DNA of 23,869 nucleotides from NCBI GenBank assembly GCA_029260985.1, contig JAJDCE010000140.1:1-23869 (forward strand), in the 5' to 3' direction. Below, one piece after another: positions 1 to 7,194 of the stretch. The position numbers and the translations under genes are program-made. Under the pieces are notes generated by a model, which ran no database searches, had not been told where the DNA came from, and saw only the letters and a program-made list of their open reading frames with translations. This stretch comes from Patescibacteria group bacterium. GTDB lineage: Bacteria; Patescibacteriota; Gracilibacteria; UM-FILTER-43-11. Numbering within the stretch: position 1 is the first letter of the stretch; every line of letters begins with the position of its first letter.

Positions 1-70
1 GCTAAAAAATGGCTTATTTAAGCCTAAAAAACTTCACCATAATACTTATATTTATGCAAGGCCTATACCC

Positions 71-99
71 TGGAGTTTCTCTCTGAAATATGCTATAAT
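71..99 (+). promoter_or_regulatory. Probable extended -10 promoter of the first surface-protein gene
   Basis: A perfect TATAAT lies at 94-99, preceded by TGC at 91-93, which gives an extended -10 (TGnTATAAT). A weak -35 candidate, TGGAGT at 71-76, sits at 17 bp spacing and matches the consensus at only three positions. Transcription would start around 105-107, only a few bases before the ATG at 110. The mRNA would therefore be leaderless or nearly so, and no Shine-Dalgarno site is present. Confidence 0.6.
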
Positions 100-109
100 A
101 ATTAGATTT

Positions 110-1447
110 ATGCATAAAATCAAAAAACAAAATTTATTGGTCCCTTTTGTAGCTCTCTTTCTAGCAGTGATGTTAGTGCTCGCCAGCACTAGCTCTCTGC
201 TCTTTGCCGCTACTACAACTCCAGCCACCATAAACTACCAAGGTCGGCTGCTTAGTAGTGCAAATATTCCCCTTTCAGGGGCCTACACTTTCCGCTTCAG
301 TTTGTGGAACTCAGCAGACTGGCAGGCAGCTGACACAACAGGGGGCGGAGCAATTAACGCCGCCTCACCTCGTTACGCAGGCTGGCAAGAAACATTTGCA
401 GTAGCAACCAATGCCTACGGCCTGTTTAACATGAGCTTGGGCAGTACGGTTGCTTTCCCTAACTTCGCTGACCCCACCCACACTCATTTGCAAGTGGAAG
501 TAAAGGGAACTGCTGCCGCAGACACCACCTACGAAATCCTGGATCCAGCTGGCACCACAGCCGACACCAACGACCGCAAACCCCTGAATAAATCTGCCTT
601 CGCAGAAAATGCAGATACGGTCGACAATGCAGAAGTGGGAACGGCAGCAGGTGACCTAGCGGTTCTAAGCGCTGGCGGTATTTGGAACATCAATCAGATC
701 CCCTCAGGAACCAACCAGGATATCTGGCAAATTGATGCTAACGACAATGCAGCAGGCGGAGTGGTTCAGTTAAGCTTCGGCAGCTCACTTTTAAATCGAA
801 TATTAAGTTATGACGATGACGGAGTAGGAGCCGCTGACGGATGGTTCAATTTTTCAGATGATGTAAACATTCAAGGAGATTTAACCACAACAGGGACAAT
901 CAACGGTGTGACTTTAACAAGCATTCCGTTCACCAATCTGGCTGCACGCACCAAAACTACACGCCTGAAGCCTCATTTTCCGGGCGCAGTAGCTGAAGCA
1001 ATCGGCGCAGGAAGCCACAGAGGTAAAATACAATCACATTTTGTTGATGATGATGGACCAGGCGGTCCCAATAATTACAGCTACTACCAATGGACCACAA
1101 GGCAAGGGGTGATAAACAACTACGATATTGTTCTCAGGTGGAAATTGCCAGATGATTTTGTATCATGGCAGGCAACCCCAATTGCTTTCCGCTACAAAAC
1201 ATCAACAGCGAATGCAGCCGACAACAAAATAGACATTTCAATCGATGATACAACAGGAACCAGCATCGCTGGTTTAACAGGCGGTTCAACCTTGGTAAGC
1301 AACGCCTGGACAACAACAAATATTGGCTTCGGAGGCGGCGGTACTTTTACCGCTGGCTCTGAAATCACTATTTACATCAAGATGAGTGCCACAAGCGCCG
1401 GTGGTGCCCTTGTTGGTGATTTCACTTTTAACTATAACGGCCGTTAA
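110..1447 (+). CDS. Secreted surface protein with CPR-type N-terminal domain and C-terminal beta domain
   Basis: This 445-residue protein has a Sec signal peptide: a basic start (KIKK), a hydrophobic core at about residues 10-32, and likely cleavage near SLLFA at 33. Residues 40-150 contain INYQGRLL and FRFSLW motifs and resemble the N-terminal domain of the fourth gene (7195). Residues 205-265 carry a short fibre-like segment (IWQIDANDNAAGG, FNFSDDVNIQGDL). Residues 284-445 form a beta-rich domain that aligns by eye with the C-terminus of the next gene: YYQWTT, NYDIVLRWKLPDDF, DNKIDISIDD, GDFTFNYN against YYRWTT, DYDIRFRYTLPADY, DNSIDVTVRN, GTLAFAYT. No sortase motif or C-terminal membrane anchor is visible. 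The likely role is a cell-surface or pilus-associated adhesin, but its ligand is unknown. The start is the first ATG, 10 bp after a strong -10 box. Confidence 0.8.
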   Translation: MHKIKKQNLLVPFVALFLAVMLVLASTSSLLFAATTTPATINYQGRLLSSANIPLSGAYTFRFSLWNSADWQAADTTGGGAINAASPRYAGWQETFAVATNAYGLFNMSLGSTVAFPNFADPTHTHLQVEVKGTAAADTTYEILDPAGTTADTNDRKPLNKSAFAENADTVDNAEVGTAAGDLAVLSAGGIWNINQIPSGTNQDIWQIDANDNAAGGVVQLSFGSSLLNRILSYDDDGVGAADGWFNFSDDVNIQGDLTTTGTINGVTLTSIPFTNLAARTKTTRLKPHFPGAVAEAIGAGSHRGKIQSHFVDDDGPGGPNNYSYYQWTTRQGVINNYDIVLRWKLPDDFVSWQATPIAFRYKTSTANAADNKIDISIDDTTGTSIAGLTGGSTLVSNAWTTTNIGFGGGGTFTAGSEITIYIKMSATSAGGALVGDFTFNYNGR

Positions 1448-1513
1448 CCCCCACGCCTATGTAACACATCAATAACCCCTAACAGATCACAACGATCACG
1501 TTCATGCCCTAAG

Positions 1514-1557
1514 TACAGATTGAAGATTGAAAAATATGCATAAATCACAAATCTGTA
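1514..1557 (+). repeat. 8-bp perfect inverted repeat in the intergenic gap
   Basis: TACAGATT (1514-1521) and AATCTGTA (1550-1557) are perfect inverted copies separated by 28 bp. They lie in the 318-bp gap between the first two surface-protein genes, just upstream of a second hairpin. Function is unknown; it could be the base of an RNA stem or a protein-binding site. Confidence 0.4.
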
Positions 1558-1558
1558 A

Positions 1559-1577
1559 GTGAGGATCTCATCCTCAC
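1559..1577 (+). repeat. Perfect 8-bp hairpin in the intergenic gap
   Basis: GTGAGGAT (1559-1566) pairs perfectly with ATCCTCAC (1570-1577) around a 3-base loop. It is followed by an A-run rather than a T-run, so it is not a canonical intrinsic terminator for the first gene. It may belong to the leader RNA of the next gene. Confidence 0.5.
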
Positions 1578-1624
1578 AAAAACCAACATCCCTCTGCTCC
1601 TGATGATTCAAATGAAGTCATTAG

Positions 1625-1749
1625 CGGCGGAGGACCGGAATCATCGCCAATATGATTCCCTGCCCAGCCTGAACAAGGCGGGCTATCCACTCCCTTTAAC
1701 GGGAAATTCCGGACCTCCACCGGATAACAAATCGGAGATTATTTTATCC
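1625..1749 (+). ncRNA. Candidate multi-stem structured leader RNA upstream of the 921-aa adhesin
   Basis: Several nested complementary segments lie here. An outer stem joins 1625-1636 to 1711-1722, with two mismatches in 12. Inside it, 1637-1644 (GGAATCAT) pairs perfectly with 1652-1659. GCCC and GCCT (1662-1665, 1667-1670) pair with AGGC and GGGC (1676-1683) around a single bulged A. TCCC (1691-1694) pairs with GGGA (1701-1704). ATTCC at 1706-1710 competes with the second hairpin for 1637-1641, so two alternative folds exist. A further GGATAA/TTATCC hairpin (1722-1727, 1744-1749) lies just before the start codon. No known riboswitch class was recognised. A cis-regulatory leader is an inference from folding only. 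Confidence 0.45.
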
Positions 1750-1753
1750 ACTT

Positions 1754-1759
1754 TATAAC
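1754..1759 (+). promoter_or_regulatory. Possible -10 box immediately before the 921-aa adhesin gene
   Basis: TATAAC at 1754-1759 lies 6 bp before the ATG at 1766. If used, it would give a leaderless transcript, in conflict with the structured-leader interpretation of 1625-1749. No convincing -35 is seen. The two are alternatives, and the sequence alone does not decide between them. Confidence 0.25.
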
Positions 1760-1765
1760 TTAAAA

Positions 1766-4531
1766 ATGAAAACTAAAAACGCAACATGGAACAAATGGAT
1801 GCGTCGAGTTAGCGGCCTAATGGCTACCCTTCTGCTCACTATGAGCTTTGCGGGTCACGCCTCCGCATTAATCCTCTTCCAGGATGATGACAATCATGAT
1901 GTCAATTCTGAAGGATTAATCATCAATGCTGATGACACTGGAGCACAAGATGCTTCACTGCAATTCGGTAACGATGCAACCGATGCGACCATTACATTCG
2001 GTGATGCAACCAGCGATTTAACCATCGCCACCCCATCAGGTGGAGATGTAATTGTTGGTTCAGGAACCGGACTAAACTTTAGCGGATCTGATATGTTCAG
2101 AATCCGTGAAAATGCCGATCCAGCCACCAACTCAGCCTGTACTGTAAAAGGTGAACTTATTTATGACACCACCGACGACCAATTACAAATATGTACTGTT
2201 GTCGGCGGAGCAGGTGCAGCCACATGGGCAGCCGTTGATACAGGTGGTGGTGATGCAGCCACTTTAGATGGCTTAGACTCATTAGATTTCCTTCGTTCAA
2301 CTGCAAGTGATTCATTTGGTGACGGTGGTACATTCACCTTAACCATTGGTGCAGATGACACATTACAAGTAGACGGAACTTTTGACGCAAATGGTGCAGT
2401 GACCATCGGTGACGGTGGTGATGCCGCAACATTAGACTCAACCACACTGTCTATCGACTCAACTGACACTACAAACTTAACGATGACAGCTAACGATGCT
2501 GCAGCAAAAACTTTGACGATCCAAGCTACAAACGCTGGCGCTGGTGCTGGTAATTTAGATATCAATGTTGATGAGGCAGTTACAATCGATTCAACAGCTG
2601 GCGGAGTATCTTTAGATGGTGCTGCTGCTTCCAACTTCACCACTTCAGCCGGTGCACTTACCTTGGATGGTAACGGCGGTGTAAACATCGCTGGTAACGC
2701 CGCTGAAGTCGATGTAACAACCACTGGTTTGGTTGATGTTAACTCTGGAGCCTTCACATTGGATGGTACAACCGGCTCATTGGATTTCACAGACACCGCA
2801 AACTTAACGATGACAGCTAACGATGCTGCCACAAAAACCCTAACCATTTCCGCTACTAACGCGGGTGCTGGAGCCGGTCAAATCGTTATCGGAACCGATA
2901 CGTGGGATATCAGCGGCGCGGGTGTAGCCACAGGCTTTACAGGAGTAACTTCCACCGGCGTAATTGACTACAGTGGCTCAAGCCGCTTGGCTTTACATCA
3001 GGGAGCAGCTAATCCTGGTACTTGTGTTGAGGGTGACATTTTCTATAACACCACTGACAACACCACCTACACTTGTACAGCCACTAACACCTGGACTGCT
3101 TTAAGTTCAGGAGGAGCTGATACATTTGAGTCTGTATATGCAGCTGATGGAGACAAATCACTTTCAATAACTGATAACCTTGCAACTGGTTTTGATATCA
3201 AAGAAGGTGCTAACAGTTACATCCATTTAGCCACAACTAATGGAAGTGAGCTTGTTACTATTACTCCTGCTACAACCGTTACCGGAACATTAACTGCCAA
3301 CGGAACGTTAGCAGCAAATGGCGCTGTTACCTTAGGTGACAATGGTGACACGGTCACCATCAATTCATCCGACTGGGATATCTCAGCAACAGGTGATATT
3401 ACCGGTGCAGGTGCCATTACGGCTGACGGACTGATTACAGGTACTGCCGGTGCCACCGTAAGTGGTGCAGCCACTAGTATCAATGCGAGTTCTAACTTTG
3501 CAACCAACATCAACACCGGTACTTCATCCGGTGCAGTTACCATTGGTGGAGGTTCTGGAACCGTAGCGATCAATTCATCCGACTGGGATATCTCCGCAAC
3601 AGGTGATATTACCGGTGCAGGTGCCATTACGGCTGACGGACTGATTACAGGTACTGCCGGTGCCACCCTTAGTGGAGCCGCTATCAGCTTGAATAACAGT
3701 TCTAACTTCGCAACCAACGTAGGCACAGGTACTTCTACCGGCGCCGTAACTGTTGGTGGAGGTTCAAACACAGTAGCCATCAACTCATCTTCATGGGATA
3801 TCACGACTGCAGGTGCCGCTTCTGGCTTAACCACCATCGGTGCTTCTGGTAACATCACCACTTCAGCTGGAGACTTCATTATCGGCACAACCGGACTCAC
3901 AGAAACTACAGGTGCCACTGATTCTGGTGCTTACCTAGTTGGAGCATTTGATGAGTTCGCCAATTCTGCCAGTACAACCGTACAAGGTGTATTGAATGAT
4001 TTAGATGCCTTGATTGGATCCGGCGCTCCAAATACAGACACTATGGTATTTGAACCGGAATATCCAAACTACATACTTTGGGGGGATGGAACCAGTAACA
4101 ACGGTAAAATGGAGGCACTTTATGACAGTACTAACCGTGAACATTACTACCGTTGGACCACCAAAAAGAGTGCAGCTCATGACTACGACATTCGATTCCG
4201 TTACACCCTGCCAGCTGACTATACAGCCGCTGGGAACATGACAATTCGACTTCGAACCGATACCACCACCGCTGGTGATAACTCGATTGACGTAACTGTA
4301 CGTAACGATACCGATAACGGTACCTGTCATGCCGACGGCGCCACCACTGGTGCAGTTGCTGGAACATGGGAAACCATCACCATCACGGGAGCAGAAGTTG
4401 AAACCGGTTGTACCGGTGGAACCGCTCTGAACCCAGGAGACGTTGTTGAAGTAATTCTTAAAACATTCGCTAACAACACCTCTAGTGGAGGAACTGATGT
4501 TGGTACATTAGCGTTCGCTTACACGAACTAA
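1766..4531 (+). CDS. Large secreted beta-repeat fibre-like surface protein
   Basis: This 921-residue protein starts with a signal peptide (hydrophobic core about 15-30, likely cleavage after HASA at 34). The body is low-complexity, rich in Ala, Thr, Gly and Asp, and built from short beta-strand repeats of the type TLTIGADDTLQVDG, NLTMTANDAA and AINSSDWDISATGDITGAG, suggesting an elongated beta-helix or fibre. Around residues 390-460 lies a module with two cysteines (HQGAANPGTC...FYNTTDN...YTCTATNTW), similar to collar-like modules in fibre proteins and shared with the next gene. Two near-identical 99-nt copies lie at 3359 and 3569. Residues 757-921 match the C-terminal domain of the first gene. 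There is no visible cell-wall anchor. It is probably an adhesin. The long antisense reading frames here are by-products of biased repeat codons. Confidence 0.8.
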   Translation: MKTKNATWNKWMRRVSGLMATLLLTMSFAGHASALILFQDDDNHDVNSEGLIINADDTGAQDASLQFGNDATDATITFGDATSDLTIATPSGGDVIVGSGTGLNFSGSDMFRIRENADPATNSACTVKGELIYDTTDDQLQICTVVGGAGAATWAAVDTGGGDAATLDGLDSLDFLRSTASDSFGDGGTFTLTIGADDTLQVDGTFDANGAVTIGDGGDAATLDSTTLSIDSTDTTNLTMTANDAAAKTLTIQATNAGAGAGNLDINVDEAVTIDSTAGGVSLDGAAASNFTTSAGALTLDGNGGVNIAGNAAEVDVTTTGLVDVNSGAFTLDGTTGSLDFTDTANLTMTANDAATKTLTISATNAGAGAGQIVIGTDTWDISGAGVATGFTGVTSTGVIDYSGSSRLALHQGAANPGTCVEGDIFYNTTDNTTYTCTATNTWTALSSGGADTFESVYAADGDKSLSITDNLATGFDIKEGANSYIHLATTNGSELVTITPATTVTGTLTANGTLAANGAVTLGDNGDTVTINSSDWDISATGDITGAGAITADGLITGTAGATVSGAATSINASSNFATNINTGTSSGAVTIGGGSGTVAINSSDWDISATGDITGAGAITADGLITGTAGATLSGAAISLNNSSNFATNVGTGTSTGAVTVGGGSNTVAINSSSWDITTAGAASGLTTIGASGNITTSAGDFIIGTTGLTETTGATDSGAYLVGAFDEFANSASTTVQGVLNDLDALIGSGAPNTDTMVFEPEYPNYILWGDGTSNNGKMEALYDSTNREHYYRWTTKKSAAHDYDIRFRYTLPADYTAAGNMTIRLRTDTTTAGDNSIDVTVRNDTDNGTCHADGATTGAVAGTWETITITGAEVETGCTGGTALNPGDVVEVILKTFANNTSSGGTDVGTLAFAYTN
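3359..3457 (+). repeat. Direct repeat copy A (210-nt period) inside the 921-aa adhesin
   Basis: This 99-nt segment recurs at 3569-3667 with one mismatch seen (tctcAgc against tctcCgc). The offset is exactly 210 nt, or 70 codons. A third, diverged copy begins at about 3779 at the same offset. Near-identity at the nucleotide level points to recent in-frame duplication or gene conversion. Confidence 0.85.
3569..3667 (+). repeat. Direct repeat copy B (210-nt period) inside the 921-aa adhesin
   Basis: Second copy of the 99-nt segment at 3359-3457, in the same frame. Together with the diverged copy near 3779 it defines a 70-residue structural period encoding INSSDWDIS...GDITGAG...ADGLITGTAGAT. Confidence 0.85.
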
Positions 4532-4535
4532 TCTT

Positions 4536-4618
4536 TAATTGGCATTTGATGCCCCTCTCCCTCTATTATCCTCGAATTAATCTGAGGATCTAGGAGGGGG
4601 GCAAAGCCATGCCAATTA
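4536..4618 (+). promoter_or_regulatory. Long three-part stem-loop between two adhesin genes
   Basis: Three nested stems begin 5 bp after the stop codon of the 921-aa gene. 4536-4545 (TAATTGGCAT) pairs perfectly with 4609-4618. 4551-4560 (GCCCCTCTCC) pairs with 4593-4602 through one G-T wobble. 4568-4573 (ATCCTC) pairs perfectly with 4584-4589 around a 10-base loop. That is about 26 pairs in 83 nt. No T-tract follows, so it is not a typical intrinsic terminator. It may stabilise the upstream mRNA end, act as an atypical attenuator, or be a leader element for the gene at 4681. Confidence 0.6.
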
Positions 4619-4680
4619 CCAACTGCCATTCATTATTTAAATCATATCAATCAGGCAAATCCTTTAATCAGTGGTCAAAA

Positions 4681-7164
4681 ATGAAAACCATAAGAACAAT
4701 ATCATCAATTCTACTCTCGCTAATAATACTGTTAACCGCAGTAATGCCTGCCCATGCAGCAATCCTTCTGGAAAGCGAATATCTGCTAGAGAATTCAGGA
4801 AATGCCTGGGTAATTGATTCACAAGATGATGCAACTGGCGACATAAGCCTCCAGTTTGGAAATACCCTTGGTGAAAGCATCACTTTTGACACCACCAATA
4901 CCCGCTTTGATCTAAGTGATGACTTGCGAGTAGGAGGTAATCTGGAAACTGCAGGAACCACCTTCACACTTGATGCAGACAATGTAGGAGCTGGCACAAA
5001 TATAGATATTACTGCAAATCAAGGAACAGACCTCGACGGAGCGCTTCGTTATGACTCCACCGCCAACAACTGGCAGCTAAGCAACAACGGAGGAACGTTT
5101 GCAGAAATCGCCACCGTACCAATTGATTTGGCTGTAATACAAGCCCGAAGAAGTACGATCTTTGCGCTAAATAACACTTACACCGATATCACTTTCGATG
5201 TTACAGACGTAGAAAATCTGACCACCATTTTAGAGCATGACAACGTTAATACCGACCAAATCGACATTAAAGCAGATGGGATTTACCGAATTTCATACGA
5301 CTTCTCATTCGATACACCTGTTCTGAATAATAGAGATTGTGACATATATGGCCGAGTAAGATTAAACGACACATCAGTACTTAATGGCTCAGAAGGTCAA
5401 ACTACCTCAACGGAAAGGGATTTTTCGGAAGCAGAGCTATCCCAATCATTTATGGCAAGCTTAACAAATGGTGATTTCATCACCCTCCAGCTTCAGTACC
5501 AATTGGATGCCTGTAATGCATTACCGAATGGAATATTTACTGCCTATAAAATGGATGGAATTAAAGGAGATGCGGGTGCCCAAGGCTTACCAGGAACGGT
5601 AGGGCTCGGCACCAATGAAAACACCTTCACTCTGGACCAAGATGATACTGGTGGAAACGTATCATTAGTATTTGGAACCACTTTAGCTGAAACAGTCGCA
5701 TGGAATTCTGCCTCAAGCCGCTTTGATTTAAGTGATGATCTCTCAGTTACAGGTAGTATTTCATCTGATGCCGGTGCCACAATTAGTGGTGCAACAGCCA
5801 ACATAAACAACAATTCTAATTTCGCCACCAACTTAAACACCGGCACTTCAACAGGAGCTGTAACGATTGGCGGAGGCTCAGGAACGGTAGCCGTAAACTC
5901 ATCCAGTTGGGATATTTCTACTACGGGTGTAGCCAGCGGGCTAACCGGAATTACCTCAACAGGAACCATAGATTTAAGTGGAGTCTCTCGATTTGCCATT
6001 CATCAGGGAGCAGCCAACCCAGGAACCTGTACAGAAGGTGACCAGTTTTACAACACAACCGATAACTTAACCTATGCTTGTACTGCCACCAATACATGGA
6101 CAGCCATTGGAAGTGGTGGTGGAAGTTCTGATTTTGAAGCCGTTTATGCAGCAGATGTCGGAAGCAATCTTAATACAACCAATAGTATCTTCACCATCAC
6201 CACAGGAATCAGTGATTTTGTAGTAAACAGTAATGACTGGAACGTAACTGCCACCGGCGACCTTGATGCAGCCACCATAACCTCAAATGGATTACTGACT
6301 GGCTCTCTTGGTACCACCATTAGTGGAGCTGCTTCAAGTATCAACGCCAACTCTAACTTTGCCACCAATTTAAACACGGGTACCTCAACAGGAGCGGTAA
6401 GCATTGGCGGAGGATCAGGAACCGTAGCAATTAATTCAACCAGCTGGGATATCAGCACAGCAGGTGCAGCCACCGGACTGACAGGTATTACTTCCACAGG
6501 AACGGTTGATTTTAGTGGCGCCACCAACATTATCGTTCCGCACACCAATTCAGCAATTCTTACATTAGACAATGACAACGCAGGAGTAGGTGCAAATGTG
6601 GATATTGTAGCCAACCAGGGCAGCGATTTAGATGGAACACTGCGCTACAATGCCACCACTAACCGCTGGGAAATAAACAATAACAATGCCGGATTCAACG
6701 ATATTCATATGGCCAATGTGTTTTATACTTACGACAACACAGGAGCTCAAGCAATAACCGCTGTAGCAGCAACCCTTAATTTCAATGCGGTCACAGAAAC
6801 CATTACTGATTCAAATTACACCTTCTCAGATGTAAACGACACTGTAACATTCAACGAAACCGGCTTATATAAAGTAACGGTAGAAGTAGGAACCGATGAT
6901 ATTAACACCGCCGGTGGAGCCCGTACTGTAAACCAAATAAACGTTCAGGAAGACCCATTAGGCATTGCCGCCTTTGCTAATATTCCCGGTGCTTTAACCT
7001 ATTGCTACCATCGGGAAACCACATCAAACGCATGTAGTGTAAGCTTTATTCGATCATTCACCGCAACCGATATCATTCGAACTCAAATGACCCGAATTGA
7101 AGGAACAACTAATTTAAACACGCGGCTAAACGCTTCTCACATTCTTGTTGAACGAATCCGATAA
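4681..7164 (+). CDS. Secreted surface protein with two C1q-like domains, a collagen-like stretch and fibre repeats
   Basis: The protein is 827 residues if started at the ATG at 4681. This start gives a clean signal peptide (MKTIRTISSILLSLIILL, then MPAHAA). An in-frame ATG at 4609 would add 24 residues with no signal character and lies inside a stem-loop. Residues about 146-290 look like a C1q/TNF-like jelly roll (TDITFDVTD...KADGIYRISYDFSF...LTNGDFITLQLQY). GIKGDAGAQGLPG at about 293-305 is a short collagen-like Gly-X-Y run. The middle has fibre repeats (GTSTGAVTIGGGSGTVAVNSS, shown in part) and the Cys-pair module HQGAANPGTC...YACTATNTW shared with the previous gene. Residues about 680-827 form a second C1q-like domain (DTVTFNETGLYKVTVEV). 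C1q-type heads usually trimerise, so a trimeric fibre with adhesive heads is inferred. Export is by Sec, and the ligand is unknown. Confidence 0.78.
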   Translation: MKTIRTISSILLSLIILLTAVMPAHAAILLESEYLLENSGNAWVIDSQDDATGDISLQFGNTLGESITFDTTNTRFDLSDDLRVGGNLETAGTTFTLDADNVGAGTNIDITANQGTDLDGALRYDSTANNWQLSNNGGTFAEIATVPIDLAVIQARRSTIFALNNTYTDITFDVTDVENLTTILEHDNVNTDQIDIKADGIYRISYDFSFDTPVLNNRDCDIYGRVRLNDTSVLNGSEGQTTSTERDFSEAELSQSFMASLTNGDFITLQLQYQLDACNALPNGIFTAYKMDGIKGDAGAQGLPGTVGLGTNENTFTLDQDDTGGNVSLVFGTTLAETVAWNSASSRFDLSDDLSVTGSISSDAGATISGATANINNNSNFATNLNTGTSTGAVTIGGGSGTVAVNSSSWDISTTGVASGLTGITSTGTIDLSGVSRFAIHQGAANPGTCTEGDQFYNTTDNLTYACTATNTWTAIGSGGGSSDFEAVYAADVGSNLNTTNSIFTITTGISDFVVNSNDWNVTATGDLDAATITSNGLLTGSLGTTISGAASSINANSNFATNLNTGTSTGAVSIGGGSGTVAINSTSWDISTAGAATGLTGITSTGTVDFSGATNIIVPHTNSAILTLDNDNAGVGANVDIVANQGSDLDGTLRYNATTNRWEINNNNAGFNDIHMANVFYTYDNTGAQAITAVAATLNFNAVTETITDSNYTFSDVNDTVTFNETGLYKVTVEVGTDDINTAGGARTVNQINVQEDPLGIAAFANIPGALTYCYHRETTSNACSVSFIRSFTATDIIRTQMTRIEGTTNLNTRLNASHILVERIR

Positions 7165-7182
7165 ATACCTATACTTATATAT

Positions 7183-7187
7183 AGGGA
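7183..7187 (+). promoter_or_regulatory. Possible ribosome binding site for the 1031-aa gene
   Basis: AGGGA lies 7 bases before the ATG at 7195, in a 30-bp gap after the preceding gene. Most other genes in this window have no comparable purine-rich site. Confidence 0.4.
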
Positions 7188-7194
7188 AATAAAA

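Noticed and set aside
11..31. Hairpin GGCTT/AAGCC with A-runs on both sides, which would read as a terminator on the - strand
   Set aside because: The stem has only 5 bp and no - strand gene ends there in the window. On the + strand it has no T-tract.
2161..3918. Long open reading frames on the - strand within the second adhesin gene (2161-2847, 3217-3918), and similar ones at 5544-5999 and 6144-6614
   Set aside because: They are antisense to Thr/Ala/Gly/Asp-rich repeats, whose codon bias removes stops from the opposite strand. The translations are Val/Ala/Pro/Ser-rich without domains, and the + strand frames have signal peptides and domains.
4593..4612. c-di-GMP riboswitch suggested by GCAAAGCC
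   Set aside because: Only this short match is present. The rest of the aptamer consensus is missing, and the bases are used in a long simple stem-loop.
4609..4680. Upstream ATG as the start of the C1q-containing adhesin
   Set aside because: It would put 24 non-hydrophobic residues before a perfect signal peptide, and the codon lies within a strong stem-loop.
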